Shown here piece by piece: positions 7,548 through 16,372 of a stretch of DNA of 64,000 nt. The notes under the pieces were generated by a model. That model searched no databases and had not been told where the DNA came from. It worked only from the letters and a program-made list of their open reading frames with translations. Position numbers and translations under genes: made by a program. Source of the DNA: an uncultured Lactobacillus sp. (GTDB lineage: Bacteria; Bacillota; Bacilli; Lactobacillales; Lactobacillaceae); contig CALNAJ010000046.1 in NCBI GenBank assembly GCA_937874695.1, forward strand, positions 1 through 64,000, read 5' to 3'. Every line of letters starts with the position of its first letter. Positions within the stretch are counted from its first letter, which is position 1.

Positions 7548-8909
7548 TTAAGTTCGTAGATACCCTTTTTCCTGGTCCACAGCCATTTGGGCCGTTTTAT
7601 TCAGGTAGTTGAAGGGTTCACTGAAATTGGGTGAGAATAGCATGTCTAGCATGGCCAATTGGTCAATCGTGCCGCCATTTTGCATGAGGGCCGAGACCGC
7701 ATTGGCGGCCTGAGAGACATCGTGCTGACAGAGTAACTGAGCCCCCAGGACTTTGCGATTATTTCGATCGTAGACGAGTTCCATCATGACCGGATAGTGT
7801 TCTGGCATGAATTTAGGCCGGTAAGGACCAGCATAGAGGACGTGAGCTGCGTTCAGATTGGCCGCTGCCGCTTGTTTCATCGTCAATCCAGTCCGAGCCA
7901 GTGTGTGATCAAAGACCAAGACACCGGTCGTGTTCTGGGTGCCAATCGTCCGCAGACGACGTTCAAAGGCGTTGATTCCCGCCAGGGTGCCTTGACGTAC
8001 CGCGTGAGAAACCAACGGGGCGTAACTAGGCGCATTCGTGGGGTTGTCGTGACTGACAGCCGCATCACCTGCGGCTAGAATGTCAGGGTTGGAGGTCTGC
8101 ATGTAGTCATCGGTCAGAATGGCACCGTTTGGGGCCATCTTGACCTGGCCATGCAACAGGTCCGTTTGCGGAATAATGCCGGCGCTGATGGCCGCCATAT
8201 CCACCTTGAATTTGCCCGCTTCAGTAGCTAGGCACAGTTTTCCCTCGTCGGTATCTGCGAAGGCCGTCACACGAGTATGCCGCAGAACTTGGACGCCATG
8301 CGACCTCAAAAGTCTGGCGACTGCTTCGGATATTTCTGGCTCGACATATTGATCGAGTAAATGCGTTGGTTGTTGGATTAACATGACCTCGTGGCCAGTA
8401 TTGGCATAGCCCTCCGCTAACTCAATGCCGACGTAGCCACCACCAATGATTGCTATGCGCTTCTGGTTGGTGCTATAATCACATAAACTATGTGCCTGAT
8501 TGTAAGTTTTGCAGAGGAGTACCTTGGGATTTTCCACGCCTGGAATGGCTGGAATCGCGGTCAATGAACCGGTCGCCATGATTAATTTATCATAGGTGTC
8601 GGTGATCATCTCCTTGGTGTCCAGGTTCTGGACTAACAAGGTGTGTTCCGAAGCGTTGACCCGGATGACATCATGGTTAATCTGCATAGTGACGCCTTCA
8701 TCGGCAAAATCATCCGGTTCGACGTAGCGGGCATCATCTAGCGACTTTACCGTGCCCTCGATATGTAGATAGGTCGCGCAAGAGAGATAAGAAATAGTTG
8801 ACTGACGCTCGTAAACGGTAATCTCAGCGTCAGGATAATTTTTTAAAATTTGTTTAACAGCAGCAATACCCGCATGGGTACACCCAATGACGACAACTTT
8901 CAATGTCAT
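7548..8909 (-). CDS. NADH oxidase/CoA-disulfide reductase-like flavoprotein
   Basis: About 453 residues of the pyridine nucleotide-disulfide oxidoreductase family. FAD motif VVVIGCTHAGIAAV at the N-terminus, NAD(P) motif IAIIGGGYVGIELAEGYA in the middle, second FAD motif ILAAGDAA, and a C-terminal dimerisation domain. The single redox cysteine in SYLSCATYL (Cys44) is the signature of water-forming NADH oxidase, NADH peroxidase and CoA-disulfide reductase. Such enzymes regenerate NAD+ and remove oxygen in lactobacilli. The ATG at 8909 is preferred over TTG at 8912 on spacing from AAAGG. The first FAD motif reads GCTHAG instead of GxGxxG, as in many Nox proteins. Confidence 0.88.
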   Translation of the reverse strand: MTLKVVVIGCTHAGIAAVKQILKNYPDAEITVYERQSTISYLSCATYLHIEGTVKSLDDARYVEPDDFADEGVTMQINHDVIRVNASEHTLLVQNLDTKEMITDTYDKLIMATGSLTAIPAIPGVENPKVLLCKTYNQAHSLCDYSTNQKRIAIIGGGYVGIELAEGYANTGHEVMLIQQPTHLLDQYVEPEISEAVARLLRSHGVQVLRHTRVTAFADTDEGKLCLATEAGKFKVDMAAISAGIIPQTDLLHGQVKMAPNGAILTDDYMQTSNPDILAAGDAAVSHDNPTNAPSYAPLVSHAVRQGTLAGINAFERRLRTIGTQNTTGVLVFDHTLARTGLTMKQAAAANLNAAHVLYAGPYRPKFMPEHYPVMMELVYDRNNRKVLGAQLLCQHDVSQAANAVSALMQNGGTIDQLAMLDMLFSPNFSEPFNYLNKTAQMAVDQEKGYLRT

Positions 8910-9001
8910 CAATCCTTTCTTTTTGTAACACCACTTTAACTTTATTATAGTATACTTAGAATATAGTTCACGTAAAATATTTATTTAGGGGGGTACTTTT
9001 T

Positions 9002-9694
9002 TTGGAACCAGTCTACCGTTACTTTGTTCAGCCGCAAATTGACACCGATACGAAGACGATTTTTGGCTATGAACTTTTAATGAAACAGATGACACCGGAG
9101 GGTTGGCGTTTGCCGGAATCATTTTCAGCGATTGACCCGCAAATTACGGCGGATCTGTTGGTTGCAACGACAAGGGTACTCTCGCTAAAGGTGCGCTATT
9201 TATCGGTCAATGTCAATCGCGAACAACTGATGACTACGACCATTGCCAAGGCTATCATCAAAAGTCAGGAGCAACTTTATCCCACGAAACTCGTGGTCGA
9301 ACTGACCGAGGATGACGGGCCTCAAAAGTATACGATCGCCGACCTATTGCCGCAGTTGAAGGATTTTATCAACATGGGTATGCAGATTTCGTTGGACGAT
9401 GTCGGAACCGGGGACAACTACTTCAAAGATATTCAGGAGTTGTTGCCGCTAGCCTCTGAGATCAAATTCGCTCTGCAAAACTTCAACCGCGAGTTCAAAG
9501 ATCCTCACATTCAGCAAAAGATTCGCTTCTGGCGCGCTATTAGTGCAGAGTACGGTTTGCGAATGGTATTGGAGGGTATCGAAGATCACGCCGACAATCG
9601 GTTGAGTAAGCAACTGGGGATTAAGCTGAAGCAGGGTTATTACTTCAGTCGGCCACAGTTGTTGAAGTTACCGCAAGATACTTGTCCAGCTTAA
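9002..9694 (+). CDS. Stand-alone EAL domain protein
   Basis: 230 residues, entirely an EAL (cyclic-di-GMP phosphodiesterase) domain with no sensor or GGDEF part. The signature reads ELL (Glu24) rather than EAL. Positions equivalent to the metal and catalytic residues can be matched: Asn70 in LSVNVN, Glu100 in VVELTED, Asp132-Asp133 in LDDVGTG, Lys155 in EIKF, Glu191 in LEGIE and Gln in KQGYYFSRP. The usual KID is KFA here. It starts with TTG after a run of G. No diguanylate cyclase is in the window, so it may act on an imported or rare signal, or only bind it. Confidence 0.85.
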   Translation: MEPVYRYFVQPQIDTDTKTIFGYELLMKQMTPEGWRLPESFSAIDPQITADLLVATTRVLSLKVRYLSVNVNREQLMTTTIAKAIIKSQEQLYPTKLVVELTEDDGPQKYTIADLLPQLKDFINMGMQISLDDVGTGDNYFKDIQELLPLASEIKFALQNFNREFKDPHIQQKIRFWRAISAEYGLRMVLEGIEDHADNRLSKQLGIKLKQGYYFSRPQLLKLPQDTCPA

Positions 9695-9710
9695 ATAAGT
9701 AGATGATCAT

Positions 9711-9755
9711 AGGCTAAGGAACACCGTTGTGGCGGTGCTCCTTAGCCTTTTTTAT
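9711..9755 (+). terminator. Terminator after EAL gene
   Basis: AGGCTAAGGAACACCG (9711-9726) pairs with CGGTGCTCCTTAGCCT (9733-9748) with one mismatch, followed by TTTTTT. Confidence 0.9.
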
Positions 9756-10075
9756 GGATGATGTGTTATAAATTTTCTTATAATTAAACACTTCCAAAAT
9801 AATTTATGTATTTGATGGTATTTGGGCGATGTTACCTGTATACTAATGGCAGATAATGTGACTGAAAAAATTATGTCGGGAGTAATCACATGATAACTAA
9901 TTGGCTTACTATCAATCTGTAAGTGATTATCTTGAGATGAGGATTGGTTAATTTCGGACAGAATAGGGTGATTGCGTAATGGATTATTGATGAACTTTGT
10001 TAACATCTAATCCCGCAAAAAGTGTGCATAAATTATGATGATTCAAGGAAAGGATTATGGAAGAGGGATTGCAGC
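9756..10075. other. AT-rich intergenic region
   Basis: About 320 bp, AT-rich compared with its surroundings. I see no convincing gene, hairpin or complete promoter; it presumably carries the promoter of the WxL-like surface protein gene. Confidence 0.5.
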
Positions 10076-11965
10076 ATGATGGGAAAATGGTGGTTACGCG
10101 TGCTGGTGGGGTTATTGGCGTTATTTGTCGTTATGGTTGGCGGTCAGAGAAATCAGCAAATTGAGGATGCTCGGGCGGCAACTGGAATTCCAGGTAAAGG
10201 GTCGCCAAGTAGCACACCAATGGGGATGTTTGGCCTGTATCTCAACACGGGCTTTAGCTTGCAGCCAGACAACCGCTATACATCAGTGAATCGAAGTGTG
10301 ATGTTGACGACGGCAACGGCCCATTCGATGGTGGATATACTCATTCCCTTTGCGAGTGACCGTTTTCAGTGGTATCAGTCCACTAATGATGGTAAAACTT
10401 GGCAAAAATTGAATGGTGATCAAAAGGCAGATCTTACGATTACACCGACCCAGGTGGGCACCGTTTATTATCAGCAGTCCTTTCAATATTATGTTAACAT
10501 GTCAATTCCCTATGTGACACCAACCTATTACTCACGAGTCGCAGCGTTAACGACATTTCCTCAGCCAATTCCGGCAACGGGGCTGAAGGTGACGAGTGAC
10601 CAAAGCTACCTCTACAATAATCAGGGGAATGCCATGGTGACATACGTTCACGGTACGCCGACACCAGCCACCGCGACGGGTGAATTGACGTGGACGAGTT
10701 CCGATGATCAGTTAGCGACGGTGGATGAGGCTACCGGTGAGGTGACGGCGAATACGAACGGACAATCAGGAACGGTAGTTATTACGGGAACACTGACAAA
10801 TGACGATGGGTCGACTGAGACAGATCAAGTTGCTATTGAAGTTGGCGGTGGCTTGGCGGCGGAACAACGGGTCGCTGAGGGCCAGACGGCAACCTTCAGC
10901 GTACAGGGGAGCTTTGCGGAACCCCCTTCGGCCGTTGTCTGGCACCGTGTCATTGGTGGAAAGGATACGGTCGTGACGCACGACAGCAACCTGAGTTATA
11001 CCACGCCGGCCACCAGTATGGCCGATGATCAAGCACAGTACTATGCGGTCGTTACGATTAAGGCGCCGGATGGTAGTACGCAGAATATGACCACGAATCG
11101 GGCCAAATTGACGGTTATTCCTGATACAACGCCTAAAGTGACGGTAACTAATCAGGTGGAAGATGTGACCGATAATACCGGCAACACGACGAGTGAACTT
11201 ACTAATATTCTCAGTGGAGATACTTGTAAGGTTACGGGGAGCCTTAGGGACGATAATCCTTATTCCAAGTTGACGGATGGAGAATTTTTGATCACACTGC
11301 CGACTGGTGTTCAGCCGGCCATCACGGTGGACGGGCAAGAGGCCCACTTTGGTAAATATCCCAGTGGCGATAGCATGAAGGTACTGGTCACTGGTGTTGA
11401 TTTTACAAAGACTAAGACCCATACCTTTAGCGTGACGTTCACGTCGAACCAGACTGACAACCGGACGATGAAAACCTGGGTAGATTTGAGCGGTGATGAT
11501 GTGCAGAACAACCATCTTGGCACCTATTCCGGAGAACCACTAACGCTGCGATTTACCGATGGTAAGCTCCATGCGGCGGCAAATGATGTGAACTTTGGCG
11601 AAATTACTACAACTAATCTGGGGCAGGAGATTCCGGGGATTGCTACCGGTGACGGTGATCTCTTAGATGTGACAGATAACCGACGTCATAAGACAGCAAC
11701 GACGATTGACTTGCGACAAGAAACGCCGTTCAGTAATGGCCAGACAACTTTGACGGCTGGGCTGAGCTATGATGATGGCTTGGGACTGCCCGCCTTATTG
11801 TTGACGAATGCTGATCAGACGGTAGCCTCGGTTGCCAGTGGGATGCCGGTCCCGTCGATTGGGAAGAGTCATGGGGAGAACTTGAAGGTTAAGGTGGCAA
11901 CGCCGGACTTTCTCCCAGGAAAATATACGTCGCAATTGGATTGGACGTTTGTGACGGCACCCTAA
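10076..11965 (+). CDS. WxL-like cell-surface protein with Ig-like domain
   Basis: 629 residues. The ATG at 10076 is chosen because AGAGGGA precedes it and the signal peptide (WWLRVLVGLLALFVVMVGG) follows at once. Around residues 185-260 lies a bacterial Ig-like (BIG2) domain (LTWTSSDDQLATVDEATGEV), then an Ig/PKD-like segment. The C-terminus YTSQLDWTFVTAP fits the distal WxL motif Y-x3-L-T-W-x-L-x2-AP, which binds peptidoglycan. The proximal W-x-L is replaced by IDL (TATTIDLRQ). WxL proteins usually come in clusters with DUF916/DUF3324 partners; none is here. Likely a non-covalently attached surface or adhesion protein. Confidence 0.8.
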   Translation: MMGKWWLRVLVGLLALFVVMVGGQRNQQIEDARAATGIPGKGSPSSTPMGMFGLYLNTGFSLQPDNRYTSVNRSVMLTTATAHSMVDILIPFASDRFQWYQSTNDGKTWQKLNGDQKADLTITPTQVGTVYYQQSFQYYVNMSIPYVTPTYYSRVAALTTFPQPIPATGLKVTSDQSYLYNNQGNAMVTYVHGTPTPATATGELTWTSSDDQLATVDEATGEVTANTNGQSGTVVITGTLTNDDGSTETDQVAIEVGGGLAAEQRVAEGQTATFSVQGSFAEPPSAVVWHRVIGGKDTVVTHDSNLSYTTPATSMADDQAQYYAVVTIKAPDGSTQNMTTNRAKLTVIPDTTPKVTVTNQVEDVTDNTGNTTSELTNILSGDTCKVTGSLRDDNPYSKLTDGEFLITLPTGVQPAITVDGQEAHFGKYPSGDSMKVLVTGVDFTKTKTHTFSVTFTSNQTDNRTMKTWVDLSGDDVQNNHLGTYSGEPLTLRFTDGKLHAAANDVNFGEITTTNLGQEIPGIATGDGDLLDVTDNRRHKTATTIDLRQETPFSNGQTTLTAGLSYDDGLGLPALLLTNADQTVASVASGMPVPSIGKSHGENLKVKVATPDFLPGKYTSQLDWTFVTAP

Positions 11966-11972
11966 CGAGAGA

Positions 11973-11988
11973 TGTTTCATGTGAAACA
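11973..11988. promoter_or_regulatory. parS-like palindrome, site 2
   Basis: TGTTTCATGTGAAACA, 15 of 16 positions of the ParB-site consensus, 7 bp after the stop codon of the surface-protein gene. Flanks (GA before, TCGGT after) are nearly those of the site at 21288. Confidence 0.7.
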
Positions 11989-12027
11989 TCGGTTAGTGCG
12001 GTCAGAATTGCTTGCCTTTAGCCCGGG

Positions 12028-12069
12028 TGATTCGCGAAATTTCGTGAATCAGTGGTGGGATAGTATAAT
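12028..12069 (+). promoter_or_regulatory. Promoter with 24-bp inverted repeat
   Basis: TGATTCGCGAAA (12028-12039) and TTTCGTGAATCA (12040-12051) form a 24-bp inverted repeat with one mismatched pair. Its right arm covers the -35 position, TTCGTG at 12041-12046, 17 bp before TATAAT (12064-12069). A repressor bound here would block transcription of the Tet-like gene. Confidence 0.65.
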
Positions 12070-12161
12070 GATTAGGAATGACAAGTTTCAGCGTCGACGT
12101 ACCGTCGCTGAGTCACTTAGACAGAATTCTTAATCAGAAACTAAAAAGGAGCAATTCAACC

Positions 12162-14153
12162 ATGAAGCACATCGTAACGGGTATCGTTGCCCACGTTGAT
12201 GCCGGGAAGACGACTCTTTCCGAAGCGATGTTATATCGTTCTGGCGCATTGCGGCAGTTGGGTCGCGTCGATAACGGCGATGCCTTCCTCGACCCCGATG
12301 ATCTGGAGAAACAGCGGGGCATCACCATCTTTTCCCATCAGGCCAGCCTGCAACACGGTGACCTCGATCTAACGCTACTGGACACTCCAGGACACGTGGA
12401 CTTTGCTTCACAGACGGAGCAGGTTCTCAGCGTTTTGGACTACGCCATCTTAGTCGTCTCGGCGACAGATGGCATTCAGGGCTATACGCGGACTCTGTGG
12501 CGGTTATTGGACCATTACCAAGTACCTACCTTTATTTTTGTGAATAAAATGGATGCTGATACCGCCGACCACGACCGGGTACTAGCCCAGCTCCAGCAGG
12601 TGTTCTCTGCCGGCTGTATTGCTTTTAATGATGCAACCACGACTGTGGGCACGATTCCAGCTGATGCCTATGAAGATATCGCCATGCAAAACGATGACGT
12701 CCTCGAGAGTTTCTTGGACGCCGGAACCGTGGCGGATGATACCGTGCGGCAAATGATTCAGCGACGTGAGGTGTTCCCCTGCTACTTTGGGGCAGCCTTG
12801 AAGTTAGACGGGATTGATGATCTGTTAGCCGGTTTGGAAGAGTGGACGCGTGAGCCCGAATACTCGGCAGAGTTTGGGGCGAAGGTCTTCAAAATTTCAC
12901 ATGATGACAAGGGCGAACGGCTGACGTGGGTCCGCGTTACCGGGGGTGTTTTGGCCAATAAGGACGTTATTTTAGATGAGCAGAAGGTCAACCAACTTCG
13001 GGTGTATAATGGCGCGAAGTTTACGATTCGGCCATCGGTTGCGGCAGGTGAAGTGTGCGCGATTCCTAACCTGACGGGAACATACCCCAGTCAGGGATTG
13101 GGCGAGCAGATTGCTGGCCGGTCGCCGGAAATTCAACCGGTACTGAACTACACGCTCGATCCGCAGGGCCACGATATCCACGAATGCCTGACGATTTTAC
13201 AGCAGCTAGAGGACGAGGACCCACAGCTCCACGTGGCGTGGTCGAGTCACCTTCAAGAAATTCGCGTGCAGATCATGGGCGCTGTTCAGCTGGAGATTCT
13301 TCAGCAGATCTTGCGTGAGCGCTTTAACCTCGACGTCGGGTTTGGTGAAGGTAGCATCCTCTACAAGGAGACTTTGACGCAGGCTGTGGAAGGTGTGGGC
13401 CATTTCGAACCGTTGCGACACTATGCCGAAGTCCACTTGCTGATGCAACCAGCACCGCGGGGCAGTGGCGTGACGTTTGACGCGGACTGCGACTTGGAAG
13501 TGCTGGGAAAGAACTGGCAACATCAAGTGCTGACCAGTCTACGGGCCAAGGAACACTTGGGTGTGTTAACGGGGTCACCACTAACCGATGTGAAGATTAC
13601 GTTAGTTAGTGGCCGTGCCAGCATCGTCCACTCGGTCGGGGGCGACTTCCGGGAAGCCACTTGGCGCGCCGTTCGTCAGGGATTGATGATGGCACAGACA
13701 CAAGACCAGACTGAGTTACTGGAACCGTGGTATCGTTTCCGATTAGAGGTCGGTCAAGATCAAGTTGGCCGTGCCATGACGGATATTCAACGCATGCATG
13801 GGAGCTTTGAAACGCCAGACGCGACGGCCCCTTCGGCAACGGGGGATGGGATGAGTATCCTGACGGGAACGGCGCCCGTTGCCGAAATGCAGGGCTATGT
13901 CCAGGAGGTCAACGCCTACACGCATGGTCAGGGGCAGTTAGAGTGCCTGATTGACGGTTACCGTCCTTGCCACAACGCGGCAGAGGTCGTGGCTGAACAG
14001 GCATACGACCCCGTCAGCGACCTGGAGAACACGCCGGGTTCCGTCTTCTGTGCGCATGGCGCAGGCTATCCGGTCCACTGGGATGACGTGCCGGGGATGG
14101 CGCACGTGGATTATGTGTATACGGCGGAAGCATTGGCGAAAATATCGAAATAG
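12162..14153 (+). CDS. Tet(M)-like ribosomal protection GTPase
   Basis: 663 residues, EF-G-like translational GTPase of the tetracycline ribosomal protection group. G motifs are visible: AHVDAGKTTLSE (P-loop), RGITIF (switch I), DTPGHVDF (G3) and VNKMD (G4). Domains II to V follow, with the C-terminal GYxP-like loop LIDGYRPCHN typical of Tet(M)/Tet(O). The start is the ATG at 12162, with AAAAAGGAG before it; the frame extends upstream but without a good signal. It is a lone gene under an operator-bearing promoter, not inside an obvious transposon. Chromosomal Tet-like GTPases in lactobacilli do not always confer resistance, so the phenotype is uncertain. Confidence 0.88.
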   Translation: MKHIVTGIVAHVDAGKTTLSEAMLYRSGALRQLGRVDNGDAFLDPDDLEKQRGITIFSHQASLQHGDLDLTLLDTPGHVDFASQTEQVLSVLDYAILVVSATDGIQGYTRTLWRLLDHYQVPTFIFVNKMDADTADHDRVLAQLQQVFSAGCIAFNDATTTVGTIPADAYEDIAMQNDDVLESFLDAGTVADDTVRQMIQRREVFPCYFGAALKLDGIDDLLAGLEEWTREPEYSAEFGAKVFKISHDDKGERLTWVRVTGGVLANKDVILDEQKVNQLRVYNGAKFTIRPSVAAGEVCAIPNLTGTYPSQGLGEQIAGRSPEIQPVLNYTLDPQGHDIHECLTILQQLEDEDPQLHVAWSSHLQEIRVQIMGAVQLEILQQILRERFNLDVGFGEGSILYKETLTQAVEGVGHFEPLRHYAEVHLLMQPAPRGSGVTFDADCDLEVLGKNWQHQVLTSLRAKEHLGVLTGSPLTDVKITLVSGRASIVHSVGGDFREATWRAVRQGLMMAQTQDQTELLEPWYRFRLEVGQDQVGRAMTDIQRMHGSFETPDATAPSATGDGMSILTGTAPVAEMQGYVQEVNAYTHGQGQLECLIDGYRPCHNAAEVVAEQAYDPVSDLENTPGSVFCAHGAGYPVHWDDVPGMAHVDYVYTAEALAKISK

Positions 14154-14179
14154 GACTAAGGAACATGATTCTACAAGCC

Positions 14180-14221
14180 AATAAAGCAGCCTCGCTGGAC
14201 AAGAGAGCGGCAGTCTTTATT
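14180..14221 (+). terminator. Terminator after Tet-like gene
   Basis: AATAAAG (14180-14186) pairs with CTTTATT (14215-14221), with partial internal pairing of GC-rich segments. Confidence 0.55.
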
Positions 14222-14252
14222 AACACTATGCTAAAATAATAAATATAATCGT

Positions 14253-14289
14253 AACGATGTGATTTTTTCTAAAGATCACATCGTTTTTG
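14253..14289 (+). terminator. Second terminator-like hairpin
   Basis: AACGATGTGAT (14253-14263) pairs perfectly with ATCACATCGTT (14275-14285), followed by TTTT. It lies between the Tet-like gene and the tnpB element. Confidence 0.7.
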
Positions 14290-14339
14290 TTGCTAATAAC
14301 ACCATATGCCAAAACTATTTTGTATAATGGAGCCAGAAG

Positions 14340-14500
14340 TCAATTGCCCTGAATGAATTCAGAGGCTTGTCACTCACGTGTCTTACGACACAGTAGTCCA
14401 ACATGTCTATTTGACACTCCTACTCGTAATGGCAACATCATCGGGTAATTGACGGCTACCCGTTTAACTGCCAGGTTTACCCAGCGGTTGTTAGCTTCTT
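14340..14500 (-). ncRNA. Candidate omega RNA (right-end guide RNA)
   Basis: TnpB proteins use a guide RNA made from the 3' end of their gene and the right end of the element. The region downstream of tnpB on the same strand contains ordered hairpins, among them GTGTCGTAAGACAC with a GTAA tetraloop and the terminal GCCTCTGAAT hairpin, as expected for such an RNA. The guide would be read from sequence below about 14335. Ends are estimates. Confidence 0.5.
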
Positions 14501-15697
14501 AATTTTTGGGTGCTTAACACCATTCAACCAATCTTGTCCAAGCATCTTAATATTCATGGCCCCTAACCGGTCATCGTTACAACGATACTGACATTGTGCG
14601 CACCAATATTCATGCGTTTCATGGTGAAGATTAGTCTTCTCAATTAAGCCGCACTTAGGACATCGCTGTGAGGTAAATGCTGGATTCACTTTCACAACAG
14701 TACTTTGAATAGCCTGAGCCTTATACATTAGGAAAGATTCTAACTGGAAGAAAGCCCATGAGCGGTGACTATTACGCAAAGCCTTAGGTAAGTCATCCGT
14801 ATTGAATGTCACATTGGTTAAGTCTTCCAGAACGAAGAGCGTATGCGAACCATATGCCGTAACGAGTGTCTTAGCTAGCCGATGATTCACATCGGTCATC
14901 CAGCGGTTCTCTCGTTGAGCTAGCCGTTTCAGCTTCTTATTGGCAGACCTGGTGCCCTTACTTTGTAGTTTTCGCCGGATTTCTAGGAACTTTTTCCGCC
15001 TACGTAAGATCTTTTGACCGTCAAAGAATAGCGTCTTCCCCTTACTATCAAAGGCAGTTGCTAGGAAGCGTAACCCGCGGTCAATACCTACAATTTGAGG
15101 ATTATCTTTGGGATTGAAATCGCTAACTTCCTTTGTGATACCAATATGTAAAAACCACTTCCCCCGATTACGGACCAACTTGGCGGTACCGAGTTTCCAG
15201 CCGCCAATGAAGTATTTTTCGAAACCTTTGTTGGTAAAATTCAACTTAGTCCGCTTACCGAGAGTAGTCATAGAAATCTGTCGCATTCTGTCTACAAAAG
15301 AATAGTTACTCTGACGAACCAAGTCTGCTTGTGGTCGCCGAAATTGAATGGGCTTCACTAACCAGGTCAAGTCTCTAGGAATTTGAACCCATTTGTTTTC
15401 TTCGCTCTTGCAGCGGTAAGGATGTTGTTTCATTTGTTCTCGAACGGTTTTATAGCGAGCCACAACCGTCCGAAAAACGGATTGAATCATCTGACTATTG
15501 AGTTCTGATCCCTGTCTAAATATTTTGTACAGATGATGATTGATTTTTAACCAGCTTAACTGAAACTCATGGTCAAAGATCCATTGACTAACAATGTTAG
15601 CTAATCGTTGATACTCCTGGCTCATCGCTAGAAATTGTTCTGCCTGATCTGTGTCCGGATAGAGTCTCATCTTGATTGTTCGCCCTAATTTAACCAA
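14477..15697 (-). CDS. tnpB: TnpB RNA-guided endonuclease
   Basis: 406 residues, full length for TnpB. The split RuvC nuclease is intact by eye: Asp206 in IVGIDRG, Glu291 in FVLEDL and Asp375/376 in CNDDRLGAMN. A zinc finger is formed by CPKC (346-349) and CAQC (366-369). It begins with TTG at 15697, with GGGGAGG seven bases upstream. TnpB cleaves DNA next to a short element-specific motif under guidance of the RNA from the right end and helps keep the element in the genome. The protein looks active. Confidence 0.93.
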   Translation of the reverse strand: MVKLGRTIKMRLYPDTDQAEQFLAMSQEYQRLANIVSQWIFDHEFQLSWLKINHHLYKIFRQGSELNSQMIQSVFRTVVARYKTVREQMKQHPYRCKSEENKWVQIPRDLTWLVKPIQFRRPQADLVRQSNYSFVDRMRQISMTTLGKRTKLNFTNKGFEKYFIGGWKLGTAKLVRNRGKWFLHIGITKEVSDFNPKDNPQIVGIDRGLRFLATAFDSKGKTLFFDGQKILRRRKKFLEIRRKLQSKGTRSANKKLKRLAQRENRWMTDVNHRLAKTLVTAYGSHTLFVLEDLTNVTFNTDDLPKALRNSHRSWAFFQLESFLMYKAQAIQSTVVKVNPAFTSQRCPKCGLIEKTNLHHETHEYWCAQCQYRCNDDRLGAMNIKMLGQDWLNGVKHPKIKKLTTAG

Positions 15698-15887
15698 CGG
15701 ATACCTCCCCTGTAAATTGGGTTAAGTATACCATGTTTAGTCTCTTTTAGGGGAACATATGTTTCAGAAAAGATTATTAAATTTTGGCATTCATCCCGCG
15801 ATTAAAATCGCAGGTTTTCTGCTTAGTTTTTAATAAACGAGCTACGGCTGATTCGTTTCGTACATATCCAGGAAAGTAGGGAAGTTC

Positions 15888-16349
15888 ATGTTTAAAAAGG
15901 TTATCTTACTGGGAACGCTAGCAGTATTGGGGACGGCTGGTGGAATGGCGCTCAACACGCAAAGTGCGGCCGCTAAATCCTATGGGTCACCCAAGACGTT
16001 GAAGGGCATCAAATACACCCACACCACGCCCAAGCGCGCACGAGGGACGTGGTACAATTGGGATAAAAATATCGGTGCCAACAAGATTGTCGTCAAAAAG
16101 CATCAGGTCAAGTGGTATTATCGACAGCACAAACAGGGAAAGTGGCAGCATCAGCAAACCCTGACCGGCAAGAAGCTCTACGTTTACCGGCAAAAGCTAA
16201 ATCACAAGCAGATGTTTGGCTTCTATGCGGCCTATCAGGATGATTTCAGCTTCTACTACACCGGAACTAAGAAGCTGAAGGGCAAGACCGTTAAGTATAT
16301 GTCCGGCAACTATACCTATTACAAGGCATGGAAGTATGCGATTCGCTAG
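15888..16349 (+). CDS. Secreted hypothetical protein
   Basis: 153 residues. Signal peptide with hydrophobic core VILLGTLAVLGTAGGMAL and a likely cut after SAAA. The mature part is very basic and rich in Tyr, Trp and Lys (TWYNWDKNIGANKIVVKKH, YYTGTKKLKGK), a composition common in small exported proteins of lactobacilli that contact cell wall polymers. It resembles in style the secreted protein at 40108 (THTTPKRARGTWY compare HTVPKVLQGKWNY). It begins right beyond the left end of the tnpB element, so the insertion lies in its upstream region. Function unknown. Confidence 0.75.
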   Translation: MFKKVILLGTLAVLGTAGGMALNTQSAAAKSYGSPKTLKGIKYTHTTPKRARGTWYNWDKNIGANKIVVKKHQVKWYYRQHKQGKWQHQQTLTGKKLYVYRQKLNHKQMFGFYAAYQDDFSFYYTGTKKLKGKTVKYMSGNYTYYKAWKYAIR

Positions 16350-16372
16350 GAACAACCAATGAGGAGGCGCCC

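Larger units (their letters stand above)
14335..15840 (-). mobile_element. IS200/IS605-type element, tnpB only
   Basis: About 1.5 kb holding tnpB and subterminal hairpins but no Y1 transposase tnpA. On the minus strand the left end carries CCTGCGATTTTAATCGCGGG (about 15812-15793) upstream of tnpB, and the right end carries GCCTCTGAAT/ATTCAGGGC (about 14366-14346) followed by CAATTGAC. Both hairpins have a T-G wobble at the same position and a 2-nt apex, as IS605 ends do. Exact ends are estimates. Without tnpA it would need a transposase in trans. Confidence 0.7.

Noticed and set aside
10022..10075. Upstream extension of the WxL-like protein by 18 residues
   Set aside because: It would precede the signal peptide with a charged segment; the ATG at 10076 has the better ribosome binding site.
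12078..12161. 28-residue extension of the Tet-like protein
   Set aside because: Family homology starts at MKHIVTG, preceded by AAAAAGGAG; the extension begins 9 bp after the -10 box and has no ribosome binding site.
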